NCBI GenBank assembly: GCA_037501455.1
Contig: CM074857.1
Location: 100,163,501-100,227,500, forward strand
Origin: Lantana camara
Lineage: Eukaryota > Streptophyta > Magnoliopsida > Lamiales > Verbenaceae
Reading direction: 5' to 3'
Length of the DNA: 64,000 nucleotides
In this document: one piece after another, positions 33,102 through 44,684 of the stretch
Layout: each line of letters starts with the position of its first letter
Numbering within the stretch: position 1 is the first letter of the stretch
Notes under the pieces: model-generated
Told to the model about the DNA's origin: nothing
The model's database searches: none
Seen by the model: the letters and a program-made list of their open reading frames with translations, nothing else
Position numbers and translations under genes: made by a program

Positions 33102-33700
33102 TGTGACACCCCGACCATCCACCCGTACAGGTTTGTACCACGTGTGAGTCTACTTTCCCTACTTGCCTTTATTTATGTACTTTAATTTAATTATATCTTT
33201 GTTATGTGCTCTTTTATTCAATATGAATATGCAATTAAATGTATTATTTGATTTAAATGCCAATTATGTCTAAGTGTTTGTTTGAGCTTATGTGATACGG
33301 AATTAATTGTCTAGCATGCTAATTCTTGAACTATATGAATTTAATTGAATTTTATTGATTTGGACTTGATTACATGTTATTTGAAAGTTTTAGGGCTTAA
33401 TTGAAAATAGGCTTTGAGCTTATTTGACACTTTTTGAAAGTTTAAAGACCTATTTGAAAATAGGACCCCTTGAGCTTCGTTGTTCGATATCTTGAGCTAG
33501 GGAACTCGGATTCAAGATTCATCTTCGCCGTTAGACTCGATTCAATGATTCGGGTTTGATGGAATTAACCTTGTAATTTTTCGGTATCGTTTGATCCCCC
33601 GACGAAGCCTTTTTTAGCTCTAACGACCTGGAAACCGAGATGTGGCCCCACCTTGAATTTGGAGCTGAATTTTATCCCAAACCTTGGCCATTTCTCACTC

Positions 33701-33736
<36 letters not shown>

Positions 33737-36026
33737 TTTCAACTGCATAAGAAGCAGAAGAGAAGCACCCACTATTCATCATCTTCTTCCCAAGTTTTAG
33801 CTCAAGAACTTTTTCCTTTCTTCGACTCTCCACGATCCAAGGTAAGATTCATGTTCCTCGTAATCCATGTATCATTTTAAGTTCCATTTTGTGCCTATTT
33901 ATTGAGGTTTTATGCATGAGTTGAGAATTGAATGAATAGTTAGGTTATATTCAAGAAATTTGAATACATGCTTCCTTGATGCTTTCTTGAGAAATATGAT
34001 ATGAATTTAACTCATATGAACTTGCATACCTTGCTTCCTTGCATATATTTCATAATAGAATATGAATATATTTGACTATGCCATTGATGCTCTTATGAAT
34101 ATGTTGGAGAATTGGATAAATAAGTTCAAGTTTAGATCCTTTACACCTTGTTCCTTGTTTCTTCATTGATTATGATGAGTTCCTTGCATTTTGACACATG
34201 GGTGTGTCTCAGTGTAGGGGCTTGAGTGCTAGGTTTCTGACCTGAGACACGCCCGTGTCTCAGGGATAACTGGCCGCTTGACAAGCCCGTGTTTCAAGGC
34301 CTCGAAGTGTCTGTACTGAGTCACGGGCGTGTCACCTTTTGTGCTTGCGTGTCACCCTTGTGTGTTGTGTTTGTTTTTTGTAGTTCGTTCTTGCTTTTAT
34401 TTGATTCCTCCCACCCTGATTATAATCTTAACGTGCTAATAACATATAGCATGAAGTGTTTTGATGCTTAATTGATTTATAACATTTATTTTGATGCATG
34501 AAACGTGAAATGTGAGCAAATATGACCTAAGTGCTACCTTGTTGCATTTCATCTGCATCACTTGCATTCATATGCATTTGCCGAGCGTCTAATTGGTTCA
34601 TATTGAGTCTAAGTACGTCTCTTGTTGTGTTTTTGTTCAGAGGACCTTCCCGTGGACGACAAGGTTGCTCCTTAGGTGTCTTTCTTGCACTCTTTTGTCC
34701 CTGCTACTCCGATAAGGTGAGGTTTTATTTCTTTTAGCTATATTGACCTAAAACCCTATGTGAATTGAAGCCCACATACGAATACTATATATATATAATA
34801 GATTCATGTTTGATACATAGTTGAGGGCTTGTTCCATTTGCCATTATGAACTTGAAAACGTTTTCATACGTATATAAGCTATGTTTTGCTTTCATTTTTT
34901 AAAAGACTTGAAGTGTACATGCGCGTGTAGCGAGATTTGGTCTTGAAAGATTGACTCTTGAATTTGAAACTTGATCTTGAATTTGCTTGGGCCCCGGGAA
35001 GATGGGTAAGGAGCATCCGGGACGGCCAAGGGATCGCCAGACACACCTCCTGTGCATATTTCCATTTGAGAGAATTCATCCAACCTCGGGAGGTTGAGGG
35101 GAAGGTGAGTTTTCTTGAGCCGGCAATGACAACCGTCGAAGGAGCGGGTAGGAGTAATTAGCCCCCATCTCATGCACGTACTTGGCTTGGGGTTTGAGAA
35201 AACACGTATCTCTTTCCCAATTGAAGCTTGGTTGGAATTGTTTCTTGTTTTTGGTTTTATACTTGTTTTGGTCTTGTGAAGTTTGGGAGAACTCATACTT
35301 GCTGAGTTAGCTTGTCGTGTCTTGAATCTATGAAACGAGAATGAACTTCTAAATACTTAAAATTTGGTGCTTTGGCCTCCGGCCCTTAACTTCTTTTAAG
35401 TACCTATATATATATATTATCATGAGAGTAGTTTTAGAGTGCAAAAATCATCCCCGGTTTGTGGATTGCTCTTGGATTGATACTTGCTTTGCTCTATACA
35501 TATACGGGTGTGTGTGTTAGCCACCTCACTAGTCATTAGGACTAACCCTCGTTGCTCTTTCTCTTTTTCCCCATTTTCTCTTGAGTTGCAGGTATCTTTT
35601 GGAGTCTTGAGCTAGACGGCAAGTTGTCCGTATGTCCAACTTGTGGGCAGCTCGAGGCTCATGCATTGTCGGAGTCTTGTTTATGTATTCATGGATGTTT
35701 GTAGACTTGTATTATGATTACTCTTGTTAGTATATTTATTCTTTTGGCCCGGGATAGGCATGAGTATATATATAGTGATACTTGATATGTTGTTTATGGA
35801 GATGTTATTTTGCTCACTAGCTTGATATAATATGTTAATTAAATGCTTCCACTACTACTTGTTCAATTACGCACTTTGATTTGAGGGTTTAGACCGCCTA
35901 GCCTGGGAGAGTTTTTGATTTATCACCCGTTCGCTATAGTTTGGCACGTGTCCGAACTTCCATTTTGTTATACGTGTTGGGCTTTAGTGCGGGGGATGTG
36001 GTGTGCCCACCACTCGGGGTACTATA
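33102..36026 (+). repeat. 5' LTR of the Tekay element (2,925 bp)
   Basis: Starts TGTGACACCCC, ends GGTACTATA (CA decayed to TA). It contains a (CT)n tract at 33703-33732, a splice-donor-like CCAAGGTAAGATT at about 33836, GACACG-type palindromes at 34193-34337, and acceptor-like sequences TTTTTGTTCAG|A (34640) and TGAGTTGCAG|G (35591). All these are conserved in the 3' LTR. Confidence 0.9.
34193..34337. repeat. GACACG-CC-CGTGTC palindrome cluster, 5' LTR
   Basis: Four copies of a palindromic motif: GACACATGGGTGTGTC (34193); a perfect 10-bp stem CTGAGACACG with its complement around a CC centre (34242-34263); a degenerate copy TTGACAAGCCCGTGTTTCAA (34279-34298); and GTCACGGGCGTGTCAC (34319-34334). 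Confidence 0.9.
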
Positions 36027-36034
36027 TCTTTAAG

Positions 36035-36052
36035 TGGTATCAGAGCTCTAGG
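36035..36052 (+). other. primer-binding site (initiator Met tRNA type)
   Basis: TGGTATCAGAGC at 36035-36046 is complementary to the 3' end of plant initiator-methionine tRNA, eight bases after the 5' LTR. This is standard for Tekay elements. Confidence 0.9.
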
Positions 36053-36234
36053 TTGCAAAATCGGAGCTCTAGTGTCGTGTCGAGTCTGTTTAGGTTGTTC
36101 GGCTTAGGATTATGTGGTTGTTTCCTTCACTTTCATAATTTATGTGATTTAATTGTTCTTATTTATATTAATTGTTCATATGAACATGTACTGAACCTCA
36201 TGTATCGATATTTGCTTTAATTTGTGATTTCAGG

Positions 36235-37200
36235 ATGCCTCATAGAAGACGAGACCGTGAGCAGACACCTGATCTCAATAAACCTCCTCCACCACCACCA
36301 CCACCACCTATGAATGTAGAAAATATTGTTCAAGCCCTTCTGAACCAATTACAACAAAATCAGAGGAATCAAACCCCACCTGGGGATGCTCAAGAAGGGC
36401 AGGTTACATCGACATTTCGAGAGTTTAGAAGATACAATCCCCCAAAGTGGTTCGGGGGTGATGATATCAAGGCAGAGGAATGGTTATTAGAAATCACGGG
36501 GATATGAGAGATATGCCCCGCACCATCTCAGGGAAAAGCTATTTGTACAACCGGATTTGTCCAAGGTCCGGACTCAAACTGGTTGAAAGCGATGAGGTCC
36601 CGATTGGAAAGACTTGGAGAGGAGTTCAACTGGGAAAGTTTTGTGAGAGAGTTTCGCAACAAGTATATCCCTCCGAGTGCCCGAGAGAGAAGACTCCAGG
36701 AATTCAGGAGCTTAAGCAAGGGAATAGATCGGTTGAAGATTGTATTTTGGAATTTGAGAGACTTGCTCCAAATGCTCCCCACATCACAGATATTAACTCT
36801 ATGAAGGCTCGAAACATTGTCCATGGATTAAGGAATGAGATCCAATTTGCTTTGCAAGCTGCTATCGTGGACACTTGGGAGAAGGCTACCTAAAAAGCTA
36901 TTAAGGTTGAGGCATAGAGGTTGAGATTGAAGCCCCAAGCCTATGCTTCGGGGCAAGGTTCGGGGTCAAGAACTAACTTGGGTAAGAGACCCGTTTCACA
37001 AAGTGGGCCTCCGATTTTTAAGCCCCAAGGTTTCAATACTTCCAACAAGAAGGCTCGACCCCCATTACCACTGCAGTGCCTGCTCTACCGGCCCCGATCA
37101 GATGTGGTTATTGCAAGGAACCCGATCATACGGAGGCGGAATATTGAAAGAAATCGGGGAATTATTTTGCATGTGAAGAGCCCAGGCACAAGGTAAACGA
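36235..37200 (+). pseudogene. Tekay gag, frameshifted
   Basis: Starts MPHRRRDREQTPDL at 36235 with a proline run (PPPPPPPPP), then EFRRYNPPKWFGGDD, typical of chromovirus gag. A frameshift near 36500 moves the capsid part (ERLGEEFNWESFVREF, then LAPNAPHITD) into other frames, and stops follow at 36893 and 36916. The zinc-knuckle region near 37080-37180 is out of frame and hard to read. It would make capsid protein if intact. Confidence 0.85.
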
Positions 37201-37228
37201 ATGCCTGCAAAACAAGAACCCAAGGCCG

Positions 37229-37597
37229 ATGAATGTTATTGCTCCTAGACCTCCGATACAAGCTCGGACCTATGCTATTGAAGACGAAGAAGAGGATGCC
37301 GAAGTTGATGCGACCGCCGTGGTGGAAGGTACAATACACATTCATAGCATTCCATTACATGCATTGTTTGACCCGGGAGCAACGCATTCCTTTATTACTT
37401 CCCGGTTTGTTCCTACTCTTTCTTTGCCGGTTGCATGTGTTGATAACTCTTTTGTGGTGAGTTCTTCTCTTGGGGGGAGCTTGGTGACGAACCAAGTGTT
37501 TCGAGAGTGCCCGGTGAGTATTGAGGGCCAAGAGTACTTGGCAGATTTAATTGAGATGCCCATGAAAAGATATAGGGCGATCTTGGGCATGGATTAG
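37229..37597 (+). pseudogene. Tekay aspartic protease, catalytic triad altered
   Basis: A retroviral-type aspartic protease block with HALFDPGATHSFI. The usual triad is D-S-G (or D-T-G); here the second residue codon at 37373-37375 is CCG (proline), consistent with one T-to-C change. The flap/C-terminal part ends RYRAILGMD, then a TAG at 37595-37597 interrupts the polyprotein. Confidence 0.85.
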
Positions 37598-39232
37598 TTG
37601 TTTCGGTATAAGGCTTTGATGGACTGTCACGCGAAGATGGTCTTGTTGGGTTCTACGGTGTTTACAGGCGAGAGATTGAAGGCTAGCCCATTTATTTCCT
37701 TCATGGAAGCTAATCGGTTAGTCCGGGACGGTGCAACGGGCTATGTAGCTTATCTTTTGAACAAACCTAAGGATCAAGCCAAGCTCGAAGAGACAGAGAT
37801 TGTGAAGGACTTCCTTGATGTTTTCCAGGAAAGTTTGGGAGCTCTACCACCTGACAAGGACATCGAGTTTGTAATTGATCTCTATCCAGGAGCGAAACAG
37901 TATTCGAAGACTCCCTATAGGATAGCTCCAACAAAGTTGAAGGAGCTGAAGATGCAACTTGATGAGCTCTTAGAATGTGGTTACATCCGCCCGAGTAATT
38001 TTCCATGGGGTGCTCTTGTCCTATTTGTAAAGAAGAAAGATGGGACTCTACGGATGTGTATTGACTACCGAGAGTTTAACCGGTTAACGGTTAAAAACAA
38101 ATACCCCCTACCTCACATTGAAGAATTGTTCGATCTCCTCCAAGGTTCGTGTGTCTACTCCAAGCTTGGCTTAAGGCAAGGGTATTATCAATTGCGTATC
38201 CGGGAGGAAGACATACCGAAAATGGGTTTCAACACTCGTTATGGGAATTTTGAGTTTGTAGTCATGCCCTTTAGCCTTACAAATGCCCCGACTGCGTTTG
38301 TGGACATAATGCACCGAATATTTCGGCCTTACCTCGATAAATTCATGGTCATCTTTATTGATAATATTTTGGTGTATTTGAGGTCTGTTGAAGAGCATGC
38401 GTAGCACTTGAGAACGGTATTGGCTACGCTTTGAGAGCATCGACTGCTTGCTAAGTTCAGCAAGTGTAATTTTTGGATTGATTGGGTTTTTTTCTTGGGT
38501 CACTTCATCTCGGGTGATGGTGTAGAAGTTAATTCGGCGAAGATTAAGACAGTGATGCTTTGGAAGCAACCAAAGAATGCCTCAGAAGTGAGAAGTTTTC
38601 TCGGGTAACAGGTTATTATAGGCGATTTGTGAAAGATTTCTCTAAGATTGCTGGCCCGTTGACTCGGTTCACAAAGAAAGAGGCTAAATTCGAGTGGGAT
38701 GAGGCGTGTGAGAAGAGTTTTCAAAATCGTAAGGAAAGAATGACTATGGCACCAGTTCTTACCCTACCCAAGGGTTCTGAAGACTACGCAGTTTACACTG
38801 ATGCATCTAAGGAAGACCTCGGTTTTGTGTTAATTCAGGATGGCAAAGTTGTAGCCTACACCTCTAGAAAGTTAAAAGATCACGAGAAGAACTATCCCAC
38901 TCATGATTTGGAGCTTGCAGCCGTTGTTTTCGCATTGGCAAAATGGCGGCATTCCCTCTATGGGGCTACTTTTGAGGTGTTTACTGACCACAAAAGCCTC
39001 AAGTATTTATTCACTCAGAATGAGCTAACTATGAGGCAAAGGCGCTGGGTGGAGTTCCTCGAGGACTATGATTGTAAGATTCAATACCAACCAAGTAAGG
39101 CTAACGTGGTAGCCGATGCTTTGAGCCAGAAGGCTAGTGTTTCAGGTTCGGAAGTAGGTTTCCGAGGTCTTGATTTCAGAGGGTCGTTTGGAAAATATTT
39201 CTGTTCAACCGGATTTGAAGCAAAGGTTGATT
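37598..39232 (+). pseudogene. Tekay reverse transcriptase and RNase H
   Basis: RT blocks are in order: [57 protein letters not shown]. The catalytic FIDD box is FIDN (AAT at 38363-38365). TAGs at 38402-38404 and another frame change before 38560 break the reading. RNase H follows with [29 protein letters not shown] and [11 protein letters not shown], then [13 protein letters not shown]. The loss of the second catalytic aspartate would abolish polymerase activity. Confidence 0.88.
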
Positions 39233-40676
39233 GAAGCTCAATCTAATGATCCAGAAATTCAGAGATTGGTTACAAGAGCAAGGATTGATCCGGAGACCAA
39301 GTTCGGGTTTGATGATTCGGGGTTGTTTTTGTCCAAGGCAAGGGTTTGTGTCCCGAAAGAACTCAAGTGGGTCGTTCTTGACGAAGCGCACCGTTCAGTG
39401 TACTCAGTGCACCCCGGTGGGACCAAGATGTACAAGGATTTGAGAACCTTGTATTGGTGGAGTGGTATGAAGACATAGGTCTCTAACTTCGTAAGAATGT
39501 GTCTAACATGCCAACTTGTGAAGGCCGAGCATCTGAAACCGGGAGGAACTCTCCAACCACTTCCAATACCCGAATGGAAGTGGGAGCAAGTGACTATGGA
39601 CTTTGTGTCCGGCTTGCCAAGGACCAAAGGAGGTTTCGATGGGATATGGGTTGTGCTTGATCGGTTCACTAAGTCAGCCCATTTTCTCCAAGTCTGGATG
39701 TCCGATAAAATACCGAAGCTAGCCAAGTTGTACTATAAGGAGATCATGAAGTTGTACGGGGTACCGGTTAGCATTGTTTCGAATCGAGATCCTCGGTTTA
39801 CCTCGATTTTTTGGCAAGAACTTCAGAAGTGTTTGGGTACTAAGCTTTATTCCAGCACAGCATCTCACCCACAAACGGATAGGCAATCCGAGAGACTGAT
39901 TAAGTATCTTGAGGACATGCTTTGTGCTTGTACCTTAGATTTTCAAAATCAATGGGATGAACATTTGCACTTGGTAGAGTTCACCTATAATAATAGCTTT
40001 CAGGCCTCGATTCGTATGGCACCGTATGAGGCACTGTATGGAAGGAAACGCCGATCTCCTCTCTTTTAAGACATCGAAAATTGGAGATAGACCGAAAAGG
40101 ATAAGCTCGAAAGAGCAAAGAAACCTGTGGCGATTCAAGATACCATTGACAAGGTGAAAGTCATCCAACAAAGGCTAAAGGCGGCTCACGACCGGCAAAA
40201 GAGTTATGCGGATAAGAGGAGACGACTCCTAGAGTTTGAAGTGGGAGATAGAGTCTTCTTGAAAGCATCTCCTAGAAAGGGGTTCGCTCGAATTAGTAAA
40301 GGTGGGAAGCTTAACCCGCACTACATAGGCCCCTTCGAGATTCTTGAGAAAGTTGGGAAAGTGGCATACCGGCTTGATTTTCCACCGAGTTTAACCGGGA
40401 TACATAATGTCTTCCATGTCTCTCAACTAAGGAAGTACTATCCCCGATGAGTCTTTTGTGTTGTCCGTTGATGAGATACAACTTGAGCCTGATTTGATAA
40501 TTGTGAAGCACCCGGTCGAGATCTTGGACCGGAAGATGCAAGAGCTGAGGAACCGGAAAATCCCCTTGGTTAAAGTCTTACGGCGTGATCAGAAATCTGA
40601 AGAAGCCACTTGGGAGACCAAGGAGAAAATACAGCAGTTATATCCGGCGTTGTTCAAGACCTCGCTTAGGACCTGA
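39170..40676 (+). pseudogene. Tekay integrase with C-terminal chromodomain
   Basis: An HHCC zinc-binding region (EAHRSVYSVHPGGTKM ... CLTCQLVK) is followed by the integrase core with MDFVSGLP (first Asp). The second catalytic Asp in VSDRDP is Asn (AAT at 39782-39784), and QSERL carries the Glu. A GPFEILEKVGKVAYRLD module and the sequence HNVFHVSQLRKYYP come next. A short chromodomain (ILDRKMQELRN ... ATWETKEKIQ) closes the polyprotein, and it marks a chromovirus. Stops occur at 39476, 40067 and 40448. Confidence 0.88.
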
Positions 40677-41304
40677 GGACAGGTCCTTTTTAAGGGTGAC
40701 AGGTTGTGACACCCCGATCGTCCGACCGTACAGGTTTGTGCCACGTGTGAGTTTACTTTCCGTATTTGCCTTTATTTATGTTCTTTTATTTAATTATATC
40801 TTTGTTATGTGCTCTTTTATTCAGTATGAACATGCAATTAAATGTATTATTTGATTTAAATGTCAATTATGTCTAAGTGTTTGTTTGAGCTTATGTGATA
40901 AAGAATTAATTGTCTAGCATGCTAATTCTTGAACTATATGAATTTAATTGAATTATATTGATTTGGACTTGATTGCATGTTATTTGAAAGTTTTAGGGTT
41001 TAATTGAAAATAGGCTTTGGGCTTATTTGACACTTTTTGAAAGTTTAAGGACCTATTTGAAAATAGGACCCCTTGAACTTCGTTATTTGATATCTTGAGC
41101 TAGGGAACTCGGATTTAATATCCGTCTTTTCCGTTGGACTCGATTCGATGATTTGGGTTTGACGGAATTAACATCGTAATTTTTCGGTATCGTTTGGTCC
41201 CCCGACGAAGCCTTTTTTTAGCTCCAACGACTCGAAAACCGAGATGTGGCCCCACCTTGACTTTGGAGCTGAATTTTATCCCAAACCTTGGCCATTTCTC
41301 ACTC

Positions 41305-41344
<40 letters not shown>

Positions 41345-41928
41345 TTTCAGCTGCACAAGAAGCAGAAGAGAAGCACCCACTATTCATCATCTTCTTCCCA
41401 AGTTTTAGCTCAAGAACTCTTTCCTTTCTTCGACTCTCCACGATCCAAGGTAAGATTCATGTTCCTCGTGATCCATGCATCATTTTAAGTTCCATTTTGT
41501 GCTTATTTATTGAGGTTTTATGCATGAGTTGAGAATTGAATGAATAGTTAGGTTATATTCAAGAAATTTGAATACATGCTTCCTTGATGCTTTCTTGAGA
41601 AATATGATATGAATTTAACTCATATGAACTTGTATACCTTGCTTCCTTCCATATATTTCATAATAGAATATGAATATATTTGAATATGCCATTGATACTC
41701 TTATGAATATGTTGGAGGATTGGATAAATAAGTTCAAGTTTAGATCCTTTACACCTTGTTCCTTGTTTCTTCATTGATTATGATGAATTTGTGGTATTTT
41801 GGAGCTTAGAAATGCATGATCTTAATCTAGGATGTGTGCTTAGTTGTTGCCCTTGGAGTACTTGTTGTTGCCTTGCACTTTTTCCCTCCTTGTTCAGCTT
41901 TTTGCTTAGGGACAAAGCTGCGGCAGGG

Positions 41929-42075
41929 GATGACACGCCCGTGTCATCTCCCCCCTTGCATTTTGAGACACAGGCGTATCTCAGTGCTGGGGCTTGAGGG
42001 CTAGGTTTCTGACCTGAGACACGCCCGTGCTAGGTTTCTCACCTTTTGTGCTTGGAGGGTGACACGGGTATGTTG
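41929..42075. repeat. GACACG-CC-CGTGTC palindrome cluster, 3' LTR
   Basis: Includes a perfect 9-bp stem GATGACACG with its complement around CC (41929-41948), TGAGACACAGGCGTATCTCA (41964-41983), CTGAGACACGCCCGTG (42013) and GTGACACGGGT (42059). The set differs from the 5' LTR in number and flanking stem bases although the two LTRs share an origin. Confidence 0.9.
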
Positions 42076-42484
42076 TGTTTGTTTTTCACGGTTCGTTCTT
42101 GTTATTATTTGATTCCTCCCACCCCGATTATGATCCTAATGTGTTAATAACATATAGTATGAAGTGTTTTGACACTTAATTGATTTACGGCATTTATTTT
42201 GATGCATGAAACGTGAAATGTGAGCTAATATGCCCTAAGTGCTACCTTGTTGCATTTCATCCGCATCACTTGCATTCATATGCATTTGTCGAGCGTATAA
42301 TTGATTCATATTGAGTCTAAGTACGTCTCTTGTTGTTTGTTTTGTTCAGAGGACCTTCCCGTGGACGACGAGTTTGCTCCCTAGGTGTCTTCCTTGCACT
42401 CTTTTGTTCCCGTTACTTCGATAAGGTGAGGTTTTGTTTCTTTTAGCTTGTTCCATTTGCCATTATGAACTTGAAAACGTTTTT

Positions 42485-43544
42485 TGCTGGGTGGTAGGCC
42501 CAGAACAGTAGTGGTCCGGGACCACACTTTAAAATTTTGTTTATAATACAAGTATTAAAATATTTCTAAAATATTTTAATACAATAGCGGAAGACTAGCC
42601 GGATCTACTCAAGTATATACATGCAATTGATAATAAATTTTAAATCACTTAAGCAGATAAATATCTAACATGCAATTAACACGTAAGAGCATATAATTTA
42701 TCATGCTTAAAATAATATAACTGAAAAATATTACCGTACTGCAAACATGGCTATCTAACGACATTTTTCCAGCTTCCGAATTCACCTCCCGAGAACCCGA
42801 TACCCAATCTCCTCGTGAAACCGGCAGAGCTTCCCTGCAATAACCCCAGAGAAACCCTCAGAGTGTGGGCTCCGAAAGTATTTCTCTAAATACTTAGAGA
42901 AAATAAAACTTTAAACTAGAAAACCCTTTTCAGGGTTTAATCTCCCGAAATTAGGCGTTTTCTATAAACACCTAATTAAAATTAATTCCAAAATAGATCA
43001 GAATAACTAGGAGAAAAGGGATATGGTTTCAAAGCCGAAAGTTCAGCCAAAACCTCTCCCAAACTTGGATGGAAAAAATGAAATGTCAAGGCCCCTATTT
43101 ATAGGGGAAAAACCGAGGGTAAAATTTCACACCCCACTTGCGTGTGCAACTTGGACACAAAAACCGAGGTAACCACATCGTAGATCTCAGCACCACGAGT
43201 CCAACGCCGCCGTCTGCTCCCCGATCCGACGCCGTACGTGCCCTCTGAAGGTGGCGCGTGTTATAGCAGGCGCGGTTCTAGGGGTTTTTGGCCTTGGTCC
43301 GGCCCGACCAAACCGGTTCGACACGTGGCCGATCCTGGTGATGCCATGTGTTCGGTCCGGTCCGGTCCGACCCTATTCGTTGGCCCGGATCCTGACCCGT
43401 TGACCGACCCGGTCCAGATCCAATCTGGGCCGTTCATGCTCGCTGACGTGGCGCGATCTCAGCCTGACAGTGCTGTACACGCGGTACCCAGTCAGCGCCA
43501 CTTAGCAGCTGAATCGCTGACATGGCATGCCACGTCATAAAAGA

Positions 43545-43592
<48 letters not shown>

Positions 43593-44684
43593 CGATGAAA
43601 AATTTTATTTTCTTCAAAATAAAATTCTGGGCATTTCCAACTCTTTGGAACTTGATTTATTTTCTTAAAATAAATCTCTTGGCTTATTTTCAAACACTTT
43701 GAATCATTTCTCTTTCTCCTTTTGATATTTTCTCTTCGGGTTTTCAATTGGGGCTTGTAGGGGGACCTGCAGGACTAATTAATTTTAGCTCCAAACGAAT
43801 TAATATATTATCAGCTCATGAAAATAATTAATTACCATTTAATAATATTTAATTCCACTAAATAAATATTGTTTCACTCTAAAAATTAATTAAATTATTC
43901 ATGAATTTCTCGATCTAGAATAATTTCGCATTTCACTCCTCCGTGTAGATATCCATGAAAAATAAATTACAACTACTATCATTTATTTTTCATTTCTAAT
44001 TTGAAATTTATTGATTCGCCTTAAGTTCAAATTCTCTGTATGTGAAACACATTCAACATACAATTTCGGGACGTATTACGCGAAGTGCTTTGGCCAAAGT
44101 CTTAATTCGAACTTTTGCAAATCTGTTTCAGAGATATCTTTTACCTTCCAGCAAGGCCACAGATTCCTTGATCAATATAACTCTTTAGCACATTTCATGT
44201 TGTCACCGAACGTACAAAGTATTTTGGCCACCGTTGCCGAAACCTCACTTCGAGTATATTACAGTGACTAACACTACACGTCTAAAGCCAAAATATTGTT
44301 AGGATTAAGAGTACAATACTTCCTGATATTTTATTCATTTTAGATAACAGTATAAAATGAATAATCTTAATGGTCCAGTTCGATGTTTCCAATCCTATTG
44401 AAAATCATCAACGTGTTATAACCGGAATCACCATTCCCTACGACGAAAGACTAATCATCTTATATAACCACGTTATAGTCTTGATAAGAACATATTCTTA
44501 TCTTACCGACTAGAACTTTAATGACACGTGATTTCGGTATTCAAGTTCTTTTCCTATGAAACACATTTCATATAAGAATACCACCACATGTCATTAATTA
44601 TCAATATGTGAAATACTCACAATTTACTGTAAATTCAGTTTAATTAATTCAACAAATTGAACTTTCAGGGCACCATTCCCAATA
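42485..44684 (-). mobile_element. 2.2-kb solo LTR nested in the Tekay 3' LTR
   Basis: On the minus strand it reads TATTGGGAATGGTGCCCTGA at its start and ends CTACCACCCAGCA. It is flanked by TTTTT on both sides (42480-42484, 44685-44689), and the uninterrupted 5' LTR has the empty site AAAACGTTTTCATACG. The TGTTGGGAATGGTGCC-type start is known from SIRE/Maximus copia LTRs, so that lineage is likely. The first G has decayed to A. No internal region remains. It contains an (AT)n tract at about 43552-43590. Confidence 0.85.
43552..43590 (+). repeat. (AT)n microsatellite
   Basis: About 19 AT dinucleotides within the nested solo LTR. Confidence 0.95.
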
